58,561 nucleotides of DNA from Desulfoscipio geothermicus (GTDB lineage Bacteria > Bacillota > Desulfotomaculia > Desulfotomaculales > Desulfallaceae): contig JAENYF010000020.1 of assembly GCA_016841905.1 (NCBI GenBank), positions 1 to 58,561 of the forward strand. The letters run 5' to 3'. This document shows, piece by piece, positions 24,404-34,302 of the stretch. How positions within the stretch are numbered: position 1 is the stretch's first letter; each line of letters starts with the position of its first letter. A program made the translations under genes and the position numbers. Below the pieces are notes generated by a model. The model searched no databases, was not told where the DNA came from, and saw only the letters and a program-made list of their open reading frames with translations.

Positions 24404-24607
24404 TCTTATTATCTTCCCCCTTTATTTAATTGTATTGGCTGGCTTATGCAGCAAAAAACAGCTACCTTATACCAGCCAAACTCAATTTTAGCATAAAATC
24501 ATGTAATGTCAACAAAATTTTAAGTTTAGTTTGGGATTTGCTTTGATTATGTTGTGTTACAACGTGCTTCCTTTATTTTGCTCGGTTTTTCCTTGTTTAT
24601 TAAAGCA

Positions 24608-26893
24608 TCATACTTTTTGTTTAGTTATTTCCGAGTGCAGCGAACGGATGACCAGGTAAAGCAGTGGTGGGGCGCCGAAAATCATCGCGGTTGCTGCAGC
24701 CACTACTCCTGAATCATTGAAAATAAGCGCCATGATACTGGCCGTAGTCACACCGATAAACCCGATATACATATCGGTGTAATGGGAAAATATCCGTTGC
24801 ATGACCCCTACCGGCCGGTAAAATAAGATCACCAAACTGGCCAGGCTGGCCAGAAAAACCCGGCTCCAAATGGTGTATTTGATTAGTTTTATATTCATGC
24901 TCAGTTTGCGGTGAATTATGTTGAGCATTTCGCCAGGCCCATTTTGTAAAATCAAGTGGGCTGTACGGCCAATGTGAGATTGGCTTTCCAGCGGCCTTTG
25001 CAGATCATAGATGATTAATAGCAACAGCAGTATGCTTACGGAGCCAACCGTTTTAAGGAATGTTTGATAATTAAATTTAACACGAGCCAGTAGTAAAAAT
25101 GTCACCAGTAAAGCAAAAGCCCCGGCTAGCGACCCGCCGACGTTGGTACCATACTCCGGAGCTGCAATGGCATATATAGTAGTTAAGAAGTACAGACCGG
25201 TACCGGCTAAGATTGCTTTGCGATTGCAGGTAGTCAAACGGGTAATTAAGGCGGTAATACCGATAATAGTAGAACCGAGCAGCACGCCCATATATTCATT
25301 ACCGATGCCATAAAATCTAGCCCCAGCTATGGGATCGTAGCCCAGTAGTGACTGTTTTTGCAGCGGTGCGCCACAAAATAAATCAATTAAAATACACAGC
25401 GATGTAAACAAGCTGATGATTATAAAAGGCTCCAAAACATTAGCATGTCTTACCATCCATAAGTTAATTGCAGCAGTAATACCTATGGTCAAAGCAATTA
25501 TTTCTAGCACAAGCACCACAAAAGAGTCGTGGGGCAGCAAGGTAACAAGCAGTAAGGATACAGGTACGGCCATTATCGCCAGCAGCATTGGTTTGAGCAA
25601 CTGAACAAGTACCTTAGCATGGGGTAGAAAGATAGCTGCCAGAGACAGCAGGACCAATATAAGCAGGACCAGCACATATTTATGCAATATAGGAGAGCGG
25701 GACTGGTATATTAGCTCCAACTGCCCGTACAATGAGGTTAACCTGGCTAGATTTTGGTCGGTACTTATCACCTGCAGTGGGCGTCCATACATTTGAACCG
25801 GCGCATTTAATTGGTAAAAATCCAGTATAGTTGGCGCCAGGTCAGTGTTTCTAACGACGCCTGGCCGCTTGGTGGTGGGTGAGGTTAACAGGCCAGGCGT
25901 GATGAAAGAACCGGCGGCCAGTACGGGAGTCACATAGTTGGTGCCTGGCAGGTAGTCACCCCTGGGTGTGGGTGAGACCAACAACAGCAAATCCTTTTCC
26001 CGCTCCATTTGTCCAAGCAGTTGAGTGAGCAAATAAGCCACCCCAGCCAAGGCTTCCCGGCGTTTGGCCTGCAGTACGCTTTCTTCGAGGTATTTCCCCT
26101 GCACTACCAAACGCTCCAGGTCGCCTAATTCCACAACCGTCAAACCTGGGTGCTGGTGCCGCTCGAGCAGCAAAGACAGCAGCTTGTCATAATCGGTCCG
26201 CATTCCCCCGGGGAAAGACGGGTCATAAAATAGTAAATTATCGCTTACGTCGCCGCTATTCACCATGCCATCTTTATTCATGGCTAATGCCACGACCGGG
26301 CGAGCTGTTTTCCCATTGCTGTCGGCACTGCCCAGTACGGACACGGCAACCTGGTGTTCCTGCAGTACTGTGCCCAGCAAGCCGGGTACGGCCGAGTAAC
26401 GGTTAGCTTCATTTATTTTTTTGATGCGGGCAATATCCAACTGCAGCACAGCATCGGCTGATACCTTAAGTCCGGTCCTCTGCTGGAACATTTCACCGGC
26501 CGGGATGCCTTGCTGCAATTCACGGTTATTTAATCCATGCGCACCGGTGTCTGATGCATTGATGGGGGCTCCGGCACCGATAGAAGCATAAGTATTGTCT
26601 GCTGTTAAGCCGCCCTCTACTCCCACGCTCATTAGACCAAGGGCAGTCTGCCCGTTTATTTCATCAAACAGCTCCGGGTGGCCGGTCAGGTCTTGTAAGG
26701 CCAAGCGGTCAACTGTAATCAAATAAACATGGCCTGGCCGGGAGGGATAGTCCACTGCTTCCGGTTGAGACATCCCGTATCCATACACAGCAGGCACTTT
26801 GGTGGCTTTGGCTGTGCCGGTGGACCAGAACGAGCAGGCTAATATAGTAGTTATCGATATGAACAGGATGGCCCAGAGGTACGACCTTTTCAC
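24608..26893 (-). CDS. Large polytopic membrane protein with an extracytoplasmic phosphatase-like region
   Basis: 761 residues: an N-terminal signal/anchor (about 6-27), a soluble region (about 40-395) and roughly ten membrane helices to the end. The soluble region resembles the alkaline-phosphatase/sulfatase fold loosely: HVYLITVDRLALQD at the start, THG-like SDTGAHGLNN, and GVVRNTDLAPTILDFY near its end, the usual closing segment of such domains. Key metal ligands are not all evident. The membrane half contains GIGNEYMGVLLG. I do not know its role; an envelope polymer or glycolipid function would be a guess. Confidence 0.65.
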   Translation of the reverse strand: MKRSYLWAILFISITTILACSFWSTGTAKATKVPAVYGYGMSQPEAVDYPSRPGHVYLITVDRLALQDLTGHPELFDEINGQTALGLMSVGVEGGLTADNTYASIGAGAPINASDTGAHGLNNRELQQGIPAGEMFQQRTGLKVSADAVLQLDIARIKKINEANRYSAVPGLLGTVLQEHQVAVSVLGSADSNGKTARPVVALAMNKDGMVNSGDVSDNLLFYDPSFPGGMRTDYDKLLSLLLERHQHPGLTVVELGDLERLVVQGKYLEESVLQAKRREALAGVAYLLTQLLGQMEREKDLLLLVSPTPRGDYLPGTNYVTPVLAAGSFITPGLLTSPTTKRPGVVRNTDLAPTILDFYQLNAPVQMYGRPLQVISTDQNLARLTSLYGQLELIYQSRSPILHKYVLVLLILVLLSLAAIFLPHAKVLVQLLKPMLLAIMAVPVSLLLVTLLPHDSFVVLVLEIIALTIGITAAINLWMVRHANVLEPFIIISLFTSLCILIDLFCGAPLQKQSLLGYDPIAGARFYGIGNEYMGVLLGSTIIGITALITRLTTCNRKAILAGTGLYFLTTIYAIAAPEYGTNVGGSLAGAFALLVTFLLLARVKFNYQTFLKTVGSVSILLLLLIIYDLQRPLESQSHIGRTAHLILQNGPGEMLNIIHRKLSMNIKLIKYTIWSRVFLASLASLVILFYRPVGVMQRIFSHYTDMYIGFIGVTTASIMALIFNDSGVVAAATAMIFGAPPLLYLVIRSLHSEITKQKV

Positions 26894-26969
26894 GTCAAAA
26901 TTTTCCTTTCAGCAAATTACATGATTTATTATAGCTGAATTGTATGCGGTTGGCCAGACAACAAAACAA

Positions 26970-27004
26970 AAAGCCCGGCTACTCGAGAGTAGTAACCGGA
27001 CTTT
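26970..27004 (-). terminator. Terminator of the ferredoxin gene
   Basis: Arms aaagcccgg and ccggacttt pair with an inner tactc/gagta stem; on the minus strand tttttgttttg follows. Confidence 0.75.
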
Positions 27005-27017
27005 GTCTGGGTTTCTT

Positions 27018-27206
27018 TTAATTAACGCTGATAGCTTCTGTGGGACAGCCATCGGCGGCCTCTGATGCAAGATCCTCCAAATCACTGGGTACTTCATCCA
27101 CAATGGAATGGGCTTTTTCATCATTATTCCAACCAAATACATCCGGGCATGTATCAATACAAGCCCCGCAGCTGATACAAAGGTCCTGGTCTACTTTTGC
27201 ATGCAT
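27018..27206 (-). CDS. Single [4Fe-4S] ferredoxin
   Basis: 62-residue soluble electron carrier. Cysteines occur as CISCGACIDTCP plus one distal Cys in ADGCPTEAI, which binds a single [4Fe-4S] cluster; the second cluster of clostridial ferredoxins is absent, as in Thermotoga-type or Bacillus-type ferredoxins. The ATG at 27206 follows GGAGGTG; an upstream in-frame start lacks a site. It could serve the formate, Hdr and 2-oxoacid enzymes encoded elsewhere in the window. Confidence 0.92.
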   Translation of the reverse strand: MHAKVDQDLCISCGACIDTCPDVFGWNNDEKAHSIVDEVPSDLEDLASEAADGCPTEAISVN

Positions 27207-27353
27207 TATGATGCACCTCCGCAAAATTATTGCTAAAACGGTACTAGTCTGGCACTTTTTTGCTTATATTATACCTGCTATAAGCATCTTTATAGAAATT
27301 TTTGCTACAAGTTGGTTGCTCTTCAATAATAGTACCCCATTCGAAGTTGCTGG

Positions 27354-27382
27354 TTGACAAAAATTGATGGTCAGCCAATAAT
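27354..27382 (+). promoter_or_regulatory. Sigma-A type promoter of the 27451 gene
   Basis: TTGACA (27354-27359), 17 bases, AATAAT (27377-27382), about 70 bases before the start codon. Confidence 0.6.
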
Positions 27383-27450
27383 GATAGGCAGGAGTTGTCC
27401 CGTTATTAAGACTGGTTTATATGAAGATTGTAGGAAGGAACGGTGGGGAA

Positions 27451-27987
27451 ATGTCCCAAAGAGAAGCTGAGCAGGCTAAAAGAAAAATGCTGATATTCTT
27501 AATTGTTGCACCGGGGATCTTTTTTCTTGTTTACTGGCTGTACACTCAGACCATTAATCGGGTCGGAGGTCAGACAGTAGAGATACCAACCCAATATGTT
27601 TTGCTGGGACAGCGGGTTGACTTAAATGGAGAACACTACCTGGCCAAAAGTGGTCAACCCCTTTTTATCGAGAAGGTGGATTTAAATAATAATCTGGCCG
27701 TTGCTGAGCCGGGCCGGGTGTTTGTGGGGTTAAGCCTGGTTACCGGTGCTCAGGTAGACATAACTCGAATCCAGGTAATTGATGACCGGGGACGCTCCTA
27801 CGGTCCTTTACCAGTGGAGCAAACTGTGGTGTCCAGTAATTTTAAGCTGCCAGACAGCGAAGGATACCTGTATATGTTCAAGGTTGATTCCCGACCAGAC
27901 GCTTACTATCTGCAGGTAAATGACGATGCAGCTTTAACCTGGCGCTTTGAGAATACTTATAATAAGCAACCTAAGCCGGCAGCATAA
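27451..27987 (+). CDS. Membrane-anchored hypothetical protein
   Basis: 178 residues with a short charged N-terminus (SQREAEQAKRK), one membrane helix (about 13-31), and an extracytoplasmic beta-rich domain from about residue 40 (VEIPTQYVLLGQRVDLNG and later DRGRSYGPLP). This resembles DUF4352-like surface domains only in general style. The ATG at 27451 is preferred since a GGTGGGG-type site precedes it; an ATG ten codons earlier has none. No family recognised. Confidence 0.7.
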   Translation: MSQREAEQAKRKMLIFLIVAPGIFFLVYWLYTQTINRVGGQTVEIPTQYVLLGQRVDLNGEHYLAKSGQPLFIEKVDLNNNLAVAEPGRVFVGLSLVTGAQVDITRIQVIDDRGRSYGPLPVEQTVVSSNFKLPDSEGYLYMFKVDSRPDAYYLQVNDDAALTWRFENTYNKQPKPAA

Positions 27988-28000
27988 AAACAGCAGTTCA

Positions 28001-28039
28001 AAAAGCCGTTCCTCAGCGGTTAGCAGGGGAACGGCTTTT
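28001..28039 (+). terminator. Terminator between convergent genes
   Basis: Stem aaaagccgttcc/ggaacggctttt with a 15-base loop, then gttttatt on the plus strand. Confidence 0.8.
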
Positions 28040-28109
28040 GTTTTATTAGACCTTGGCAACATGCGTGCACTTAGATTAAGATAGTAACAAATGAATAATT
28101 CGGTGGATA

Positions 28110-29237
28110 TTAAATATAATACCTGGGTACCCGCCGGCAGTTGATAGCGCACAGTACTTCATACGAAATAGTGTCAATTTTTTCGGCGATGTCGTCGGCA
28201 GTGATTTCTTCGTTTCCCTGATAACCCAGCAGCACCACCTCATCCCCTGGTTCCGCATTTGGTATGTTTCCCACGTCAACCATGAACTGGTCCATGCAGA
28301 TGCGACCGATTACCGGTGTGCGCTGGCCATGGATTAGCACTTCCCCGCGGGATGAGAGCAGGCGGCTGTAGCCATCGGCGTAGCCTACCGGGATAGTGGC
28401 TATAATTGTAGGAGCAGGGGTGATATAAGTTGCTCCGTAGCTCACTCCAAAGCCTGCAGGTACTTTCTTAATGTGGGCGATCCTGCTCTTTACCGCCATC
28501 ACGGGCTGCAGGTCTAAGTGCCGATTAGCTAATTCGCTGGAGGGCCAAACGCCGTATACCGCAATGCCGGCCCGCACCATATCCAGGTGGGTTTCGGGCA
28601 TATCCAGGATGGCCGCGCTGTTAGCTGCATGTCGGCAGGGGAATTCAATCCCGCCCCTGGCTAGCTTGGCTAAAAAGCCGATAAATTTTTGCCACTGCTG
28701 CCGGGCATAGCATTTATCACGGCTGTCCGCAGTAGCGAAATGGGTAAAGATACCCGCCAATTCCAGGTGGGGCAGCCTTGCTATATTTAGAATATCCCGC
28801 ATTCCGCTGCTGTCCGGCAATAAGCCCAGGCGACCCATACCGGTGTCCACTTTAATATGTACCTGCGCTTTTTTATCAGCCTGGGAGGCTGTTGTCGAGA
28901 GTCCCCGGGCTATTTCCATGTTGTAAACGGTCTGGATCAGATTGTACTCCAATAGGAGGGGGTATTCTTCAGGCACGGTGAAGCCCAGCACCAGCAGTGG
29001 TGCATCAATGCCGGCTTCGCGTAGCTCAAGCGCTTCGCTAACCCTGGCCACACCAAGTTGGGTAGCCCCACTGGCCAGCGCTGTCCTGGCCACCTGTTCG
29101 GCGCCGTGGCCATATGCGTTGGCTTTGACCACCGCCATCAGCTCAGCCTGCGGGCTCGTAATGTTCCTCAGCTGGTGGATATTGTGAGCTAGGGCATTAA
29201 CGTTGATTTCCGACCATACCGGTGTATGGTAGTCCAT
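28110..29237 (-). CDS. alr: Alanine racemase
   Basis: PLP enzyme making D-alanine for peptidoglycan. 375 residues, normal length. Catalytic Lys38 is in [10 protein letters not shown] and the second base Tyr in [10 protein letters not shown]; the domain order is barrel then beta domain, ending [21 protein letters not shown] precedes the ATG. It follows nnr with a 21-base gap, forming an acpS-nnr-alr cluster that is common in Firmicutes. Confidence 0.96.
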   Translation of the reverse strand: MDYHTPVWSEINVNALAHNIHQLRNITSPQAELMAVVKANAYGHGAEQVARTALASGATQLGVARVSEALELREAGIDAPLLVLGFTVPEEYPLLLEYNLIQTVYNMEIARGLSTTASQADKKAQVHIKVDTGMGRLGLLPDSSGMRDILNIARLPHLELAGIFTHFATADSRDKCYARQQWQKFIGFLAKLARGGIEFPCRHAANSAAILDMPETHLDMVRAGIAVYGVWPSSELANRHLDLQPVMAVKSRIAHIKKVPAGFGVSYGATYITPAPTIIATIPVGYADGYSRLLSSRGEVLIHGQRTPVIGRICMDQFMVDVGNIPNAEPGDEVVLLGYQGNEEITADDIAEKIDTISYEVLCAINCRRVPRYYI

Positions 29238-29258
29238 GATTAAACCTCCGGATATTTT

Positions 29259-30884
29259 TTACTCCATAATTTTTAGAACTGCGGGCAGCTGCTCCAACAG
29301 GTCGCCGGCTAACAGACCGGCCATCCCTTTATCCCGGGCAGCAGCATCTCCCGCATGCCCGTGCAGGTAAACACCTGCCGCTGCCGCGTGCAGGGCCGGC
29401 ATACCCTGGGCCATAAATCCGGAGATGATACCCGTCAGTACATCACCTGAGCCCCCTGCGGCCATGCCCGGGTTGCCCGTGTTATTGATAAAAAGCGTGT
29501 TATCAGGAGAGGCCACAACCGTACCTGCCCCTTTCAGCACAACTACGACGCCCCACTGGGCGGCTTTGGCGGCTGCTATACCCAGTCGATCGTTTTGGAT
29601 CTGGTCGGTACTGCGACCTGTCAAACGGGATATCTCTCCCGGGTGGGGAGTGAGTACCAGTTCAGGTTGCACCGCTTTAAAGATCTCAGTTTTGCCGGCC
29701 AGCACATTAAGTCCATCGGCGTCCAGCACACACGGTATTTTCAATTTCAGCAGTATCTCTTTCACTAACTCTGCGGTTTCGTCTCCAGTACCCAGCCCGG
29801 GACCTAAGGCCAGTACATCACTATTGCCGGCCCGGTCCATAATTTCATCCAGGGCTGCACTACTAAGAGCTCCCCGCTCATTTTGGGGGAGCGGGAAAGT
29901 CATCACTTCGGTTAGTTTGGTTTCGGCGATATCGTGGATGCCGGCGGGCACCCCCAGTGTGACCAAACCTGCACCCGACCGGGCTGCTGCCTGTGCGGTC
30001 ATCACAGCCGCTCCGGACATGCCCCGCGAGCCGGCGATGACCAGCACCCGCCCGAAGTTGCCTTTATGCTCGTTACCCGTGCGTCTAGGCCACCACTCGC
30101 GCACCAACCGGTCAGTGATTAAGTAGCGGAAACCGCTGGTGATTTCGCTTTCAGCCGCTGTACTATTTCCTTTTTTACTCGAACTGGCGATCTTTCTCTT
30201 ATCTTCTGTGGTACCAGCAGTTACTGCTGCGGGTATGGATATATCCGCCACATGCAGCTCTCCCACGTATTTTGTAGCGGTAGGCAGCACCAGGCCTAGT
30301 TTAGGCAGGGCAAAGGTTACCGTGTGGTTGGCAATTATGCACGGACCGTTAGCCTTACCTGTATCGGCTTCTAACCCTGAGGGGATATCAATGGCCACAA
30401 CAGGCTTGCCGCTGGCATTAATCGCCTCGATAACTGACACCAGTTGGTCTCGTAGTGTACCTGTGAAGCCTGTTCCGTATAGGGCGTCCACTACCAACTC
30501 GGCCTTCATTAAGGACAGCCGGAACAAGTTGGTGTCATTGCTTTTCAAGAGCGGTAAAACCTTTTGGCCCATCTTCCGCCAAATATTTAAATTTATCAAG
30601 GCATCGCCCTTGATTTTTTCGGGCTCTGCAGCCAGGAAAACCTGGACTTCAGCTCCCCGGTTTAATAAATGCCGGGCTACTACAAAGCCGTCACCGCCGT
30701 TATTGCCCTTGCCCGCAACAACGATAATGGTACGGCGGACCAGGTTGTCCAAAAGTGCTGAAACTAAATCTACCACTCTAAGCCCTGCATTTTCCATCAG
30801 CACCACGCTGGGTATGCCATATTCCTTGCTGGCTTTTTGGTCCATTGCTCCCATTTCTTGCGCAGTTACCAGCCGCATTCTCAT
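29259..30884 (-). CDS. nnr: Bifunctional NAD(P)HX epimerase/dehydratase
   Basis: Repairs hydrated NAD(P)H. The 541-residue protein joins a YjeF-N epimerase domain (about 1-220; VVAGKGNNGGDGFVVARHL) and a ribokinase-like ADP-dependent dehydratase domain (about 265-535; LALGPGLGTGDE, LTPHPGEISRLTG, and the GxGD active site in GGSGDVLTGI). I chose the ATG at 30884, which overlaps the acpS stop as TGATG; a GTG one codon earlier and an ATG two codons later are also possible behind the same AAGGGGG. Confidence 0.93.
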   Translation of the reverse strand: MRMRLVTAQEMGAMDQKASKEYGIPSVVLMENAGLRVVDLVSALLDNLVRRTIIVVAGKGNNGGDGFVVARHLLNRGAEVQVFLAAEPEKIKGDALINLNIWRKMGQKVLPLLKSNDTNLFRLSLMKAELVVDALYGTGFTGTLRDQLVSVIEAINASGKPVVAIDIPSGLEADTGKANGPCIIANHTVTFALPKLGLVLPTATKYVGELHVADISIPAAVTAGTTEDKRKIASSSKKGNSTAAESEITSGFRYLITDRLVREWWPRRTGNEHKGNFGRVLVIAGSRGMSGAAVMTAQAAARSGAGLVTLGVPAGIHDIAETKLTEVMTFPLPQNERGALSSAALDEIMDRAGNSDVLALGPGLGTGDETAELVKEILLKLKIPCVLDADGLNVLAGKTEIFKAVQPELVLTPHPGEISRLTGRSTDQIQNDRLGIAAAKAAQWGVVVVLKGAGTVVASPDNTLFINNTGNPGMAAGGSGDVLTGIISGFMAQGMPALHAAAAGVYLHGHAGDAAARDKGMAGLLAGDLLEQLPAVLKIME

Positions 30885-31255
30885 CACTCCCCCTTAGATA
30901 TCGCCGTGGCAAAGGCAATTGCCCGCTCCCGGTCGTGGGATAGTGACAGCAGTACCTTATCAATATGCCTTGACCGGGCAATTTGTGCAGCCGCACCGGT
31001 GAGGATTGCTTGCACCGGGTGATTGCCGCCACCATCGATCTCAACTTCAAGCCAGGCTGTGACCCCACTGCCCAGAGCTTTAAACACCGCCTCTTTGGCG
31101 GCAAACCGGGCAGCCAGGCCAGGCCAGGGATTGCGACGGCGCATGCAAAAAACAATTTCTCCGGGTGTGAAAACACGGTCGAGAAACCGCTCCCCCCGGG
31201 AGGCCGCCGTTTTAATTCTATCGATTTCTATTATATCAGTGCCAATGCCAATTAT
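30884..31255 (-). CDS. acpS: Holo-[acyl-carrier-protein] synthase with non-canonical or damaged start
   Basis: Transfers phosphopantetheine to ACP. The frame from 31255 gives a normal 123-residue AcpS: (ATA)IGIGTDIIEIDRIK, with the metal Asp, then PWPGLAARFAAKEAVFKALG with the catalytic Glu, and LLSLSHDRERAIAFA. No ATG/GTG/TTG exists between an upstream in-frame TAA and this core; the first canonical start (31144) would remove the active-site Asp region. Either ATA initiates, or one G has been lost in an upstream ATGGG (31258-31260 is ATG in another frame), which would restore M-G-I-I-G-I-G. No convincing ribosome site is placed for ATA. Confidence 0.8.
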   Translation of the reverse strand: MIGIGTDIIEIDRIKTAASRGERFLDRVFTPGEIVFCMRRRNPWPGLAARFAAKEAVFKALGSGVTAWLEVEIDGGGNHPVQAILTGAAAQIARSRHIDKVLLSLSHDRERAIAFATAISKGE

Positions 31256-31329
31256 CCCATGTTAAATCAACACTCTTTCACAATAAGTTATTTAACCAAT
31301 CCTTTTCAGGGTTTCAACGCGCAAAATTA

Positions 31330-31352
31330 AAAACCTGCCTATGAGCAGGTTT
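31330..31352 (-). terminator. Terminator of the LytTR regulator gene
   Basis: Arms aaacctgc and gcaggttt around a short loop, with gtttttaatttt following on the minus strand. Confidence 0.75.
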
Positions 31353-31427
31353 AAAGAAAATATGCTATTTATATTCTTAACTGGTAATATAGCATCTATA
31401 CCTGTTTATGGAGAAACGTAGAGTTGT

Positions 31428-32195
31428 TTAAAACCCCAGTATTTTACGCAATTTTTTTGCCTGTGCTCTGCTCACGGGCACCTCGCTTTGTTCTTTGTCC
31501 TCCACCACCAAGTTATAGGTGCCGTTAAAAAAAGGAACTATTTCTTTCACCTTGTGTAAATTAACCAGGTAGCAGCGGTGGGTTCGGAAAAAGATCTGGG
31601 GATTAAGCTTAGCTTCCAGCTCTTTTAAAGTAAAGCGGGTGACCAGCTTGTCTTGATGTGTTTTAATATATATGTAGTCCTGCTCGGTAAAGGCGTAGAA
31701 GATATCAGATTCGGGAACCAGAATAGTCTTACCATGGTTTTCTGCGGGTAGACGGTCAATTTTAATTAGAGGTACAGGTTGATGACTACCGTCTTCCTTG
31801 CCGGGTACTTCTTCACTACCTGCAGCCTCCTGGCAGATCCTGGTTAACTTGTCAATAGCCTTTTTCAACCTTTCTGGTTCCACCGGTTTTAACAGGTAAT
31901 CTACTGCGTTGACCTCAAACGCTTTGTAAGCATATTCATCGTAAGCTGTAACAAATATTACCTTAGGCGGTTTGGGCAAATCCTGGACGGCAGCACCTAG
32001 CTCCAGACCTGTCATGCCAGGCATAGACACGTCCAAAAAAAGCACATGGTAATCCAGTGCTTTCACCAGCGCCAGCGCTTCTTGTCCATTGGCAGCCTCA
32101 CCTAAAATTTCGATGTTTTTAAAATTGCTTAACATGCAGCGCAGTTCATGGCGTGCGGGGTATTCATCATCAACGATTAAAGTTTTTAATTTCAA
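31428..32195 (-). CDS. LytTR-family response regulator
   Basis: 255 residues: receiver domain (1-120) with acidic pocket VDDEYPAR, phosphoacceptor Asp in FLDVSMPG and conserved Lys in LLKPVEPE; a linker; and a LytTR DNA-binding domain (about 155-255: DIFYAFTEQDYIYIKTHQ, FFRTHRCYLVNLHKV). Such regulators usually answer a 5TM/GHKL kinase (LytS type), but none is encoded here. TTG start behind GGAAGGGG. The Na/Pi symporter gene lies upstream on the same strand behind a strong terminator, so it is a separate unit. Confidence 0.93.
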   Translation of the reverse strand: MKLKTLIVDDEYPARHELRCMLSNFKNIEILGEAANGQEALALVKALDYHVLFLDVSMPGMTGLELGAAVQDLPKPPKVIFVTAYDEYAYKAFEVNAVDYLLKPVEPERLKKAIDKLTRICQEAAGSEEVPGKEDGSHQPVPLIKIDRLPAENHGKTILVPESDIFYAFTEQDYIYIKTHQDKLVTRFTLKELEAKLNPQIFFRTHRCYLVNLHKVKEIVPFFNGTYNLVVEDKEQSEVPVSRAQAKKLRKILGF

Positions 32196-32292
32196 TTATA
32201 TCCCCTTCCTTTGCGCTGTGCCACATAATTTCAAGAATTCAAGTTTTCATAATAAGATTCGACAGTTAAATAACGATTCCTGCAGAAACGCG

Positions 32293-32338
32293 GTTAAAAA
32301 GAACCGGTCACCTGTTGATGATACCGGTTCTTTTTAAC
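32293..32338. terminator. Strong bidirectional terminator overlapping the Na/Pi gene stop
   Basis: Perfect 16-base arms gttaaaaagaaccggt and accggttctttttaac around a 14-base loop. The stop codon of the gene at 32334 lies inside the arm. Confidence 0.85.
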
Positions 32339-34037
32339 TATTGATGGTTGTAGGAACATCATTTTGGGACTCGGTTTGGTCATTTCCATGATGGCTATAG
32401 TTAATTTCGCTGTCATTGCCCTGATTGATAACTTCATAACAGATATTGTAGATGTGCTCACTGATGCGCAAGAATGAATTAATTAAATCCAGGTGCAGTG
32501 AGCTGGCGGATATGGACAGCGCGGTGCCATCTTTAAGTCGTTTAAAATGTTGTGCACGCAGGTGTCTTTCCATGCTGGCGAAGGCTGGGCACTCTTTAAT
32601 GGCCTCATTTGCCAGCTCAGCATCGTTGGAAGCCAGGGCCACATTGGCTATGCGCATTACATCGACCAACCGACGGTGCATATCCTTGATTTCTTGCCAG
32701 CCCTCCTCAGAAAATTGACACTGCTGGGTTATCTTGGAGCTGGCAAGGTAAGTAATATCCTTTTCAATAATATCGCCAATGTGCTCCAAATCAGCCGCGA
32801 TATGCATATTACTCATGCACCGTAAAAATTCTTTACTCGACAGTGGCTGGCGCATTACACTGGTCAAGTAATCGGACAAGGATTTGCATAACAAATCCAG
32901 GTAGTCTTCTTTTTTATTGATTTTTTCTAAAAGCTGTGTATCGCTTTTTTCAAATATTTTAATGACAGATTGGATCATCATGTAAACCTGGTCGGCAGCG
33001 TTACCAATTTCCTTAGTGGCCAAGCCCAACGCAATGGACGGCGTGTTAATTAATTTATCATCCAGGTATTTGGGTTCAAACTGTTTTTCAAGAGCTTCTT
33101 TACGATCCGGGACAATCAATTGCAGCAATTTAGCGAATTGATTGATAAACGGTAAAAACAATATGGCGATACCGATATTAAAAAAAGTATGGGCGTTGGC
33201 TACCTGATAGCCAGGTGTGGCTGTGATTTTGACCATTAGCAGGGCATAGGCATTAACAAAGGGCAGCAGCACCAGCACACCGACGATTTTAAACAGCAGG
33301 TGGGCAGCAGCCACTCGCTGGGCTTCTCTTGACGAACCCAGGCTGGATAACAGCGCCGTAAAGGAAGTACCAATGTTGGCCCCGAACAAAAGGTAAATGG
33401 CGGAGTGCAGTGACACCAGATCCTGCATGGCCATGATCATGATAACACCTAATGATGCCGCGCTGCTGTGGATTAAAAATGTAAATAAGGCTGCGGCAAC
33501 AATGGCCAGCAGCGGGTAGTCACTGGCGCTCATCAGCATTTGGCGGAAAAAAGGTTCATCTTTCAAAGGATGCATGGTATCAGCCATAATTTTAAGGCCT
33601 AAGAAAAGCAACCCGAAGCCCATCAACACCTGTCCTACTCGCCTGTATTGATCCTTTTTTGTAAAAAATATAATAACGGCACCGATGCCCACAATTGGTA
33701 AGGATATTTCAGTAACTTTAAGGGCGATCAGTTGGGCTGTGACGGTGGTGCCGATATCTGCACCCAGAATTACTCCCAGGGTTTGTTTTAAAGACAATAT
33801 CGAGGCACTTGTTAAACCCACCAGAATGACGGTGGTTGCGGTACTGCTTTGAAACAGCATGGTTACTACCGCGCCCACGATCAGCGCTGTGAAGCGGTTA
33901 TGCGTGAGGGTGCTCAAGACGCTCCTTAGCCTGTGTCCGGCAATTTTCTGCAGGCCTTCACTCATGATGTACATGCCGTACAGCAAAAGTCCCATGCCGC
34001 CCAGCAAGCCCCAAAGTACAGTTTTTCCTAGCTCCAT
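32334..34037 (-). CDS. Na+/phosphate symporter family protein with PhoU-like C-terminus
   Basis: 567 residues. The membrane half (about 1-310) has two inverted Na/Pi repeats with the QSS signatures LFQSSTATTVILVGLTSA and LIHSSAASLGVIMIMA; the cytoplasmic half (about 335-545) is helical and PhoU-like (MHIAADLEHIGDIIEKDI). It likely imports or exports phosphate or a similar anion with sodium. Other members are implicated in regulation, so transport is inferred from family. Confidence 0.92.
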   Translation of the reverse strand: MELGKTVLWGLLGGMGLLLYGMYIMSEGLQKIAGHRLRSVLSTLTHNRFTALIVGAVVTMLFQSSTATTVILVGLTSASILSLKQTLGVILGADIGTTVTAQLIALKVTEISLPIVGIGAVIIFFTKKDQYRRVGQVLMGFGLLFLGLKIMADTMHPLKDEPFFRQMLMSASDYPLLAIVAAALFTFLIHSSAASLGVIMIMAMQDLVSLHSAIYLLFGANIGTSFTALLSSLGSSREAQRVAAAHLLFKIVGVLVLLPFVNAYALLMVKITATPGYQVANAHTFFNIGIAILFLPFINQFAKLLQLIVPDRKEALEKQFEPKYLDDKLINTPSIALGLATKEIGNAADQVYMMIQSVIKIFEKSDTQLLEKINKKEDYLDLLCKSLSDYLTSVMRQPLSSKEFLRCMSNMHIAADLEHIGDIIEKDITYLASSKITQQCQFSEEGWQEIKDMHRRLVDVMRIANVALASNDAELANEAIKECPAFASMERHLRAQHFKRLKDGTALSISASSLHLDLINSFLRISEHIYNICYEVINQGNDSEINYSHHGNDQTESQNDVPTTINS

Positions 34038-34302
34038 TGCCCGACACCTCCTTTAGAGCTTTTTATAATTATATTGCCTCGTTGAAAAAATGTTAAGGGT
34101 ATAATTTAATATGTATTAAATTATATTAAAAAAATTGTAGCACAATTCCCATTATTTATACAATATCGTATGCTGACTATTATAATTTAGTTTAATTACT
34201 TTATCAAGCAATAATAAAATCTGGTGTCTATACTATTTGTTTTGCTGGTTTGTGTAATTAGCATTTTTGTAGTTTTTTCTAAATTATTTTAACTTGCGGG
34301 TG

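Noticed and set aside
29425..30897. Long plus-strand frames opposite nnr
   Set aside because: Shadows of a high-GC coding region; no ribosome sites or family features.
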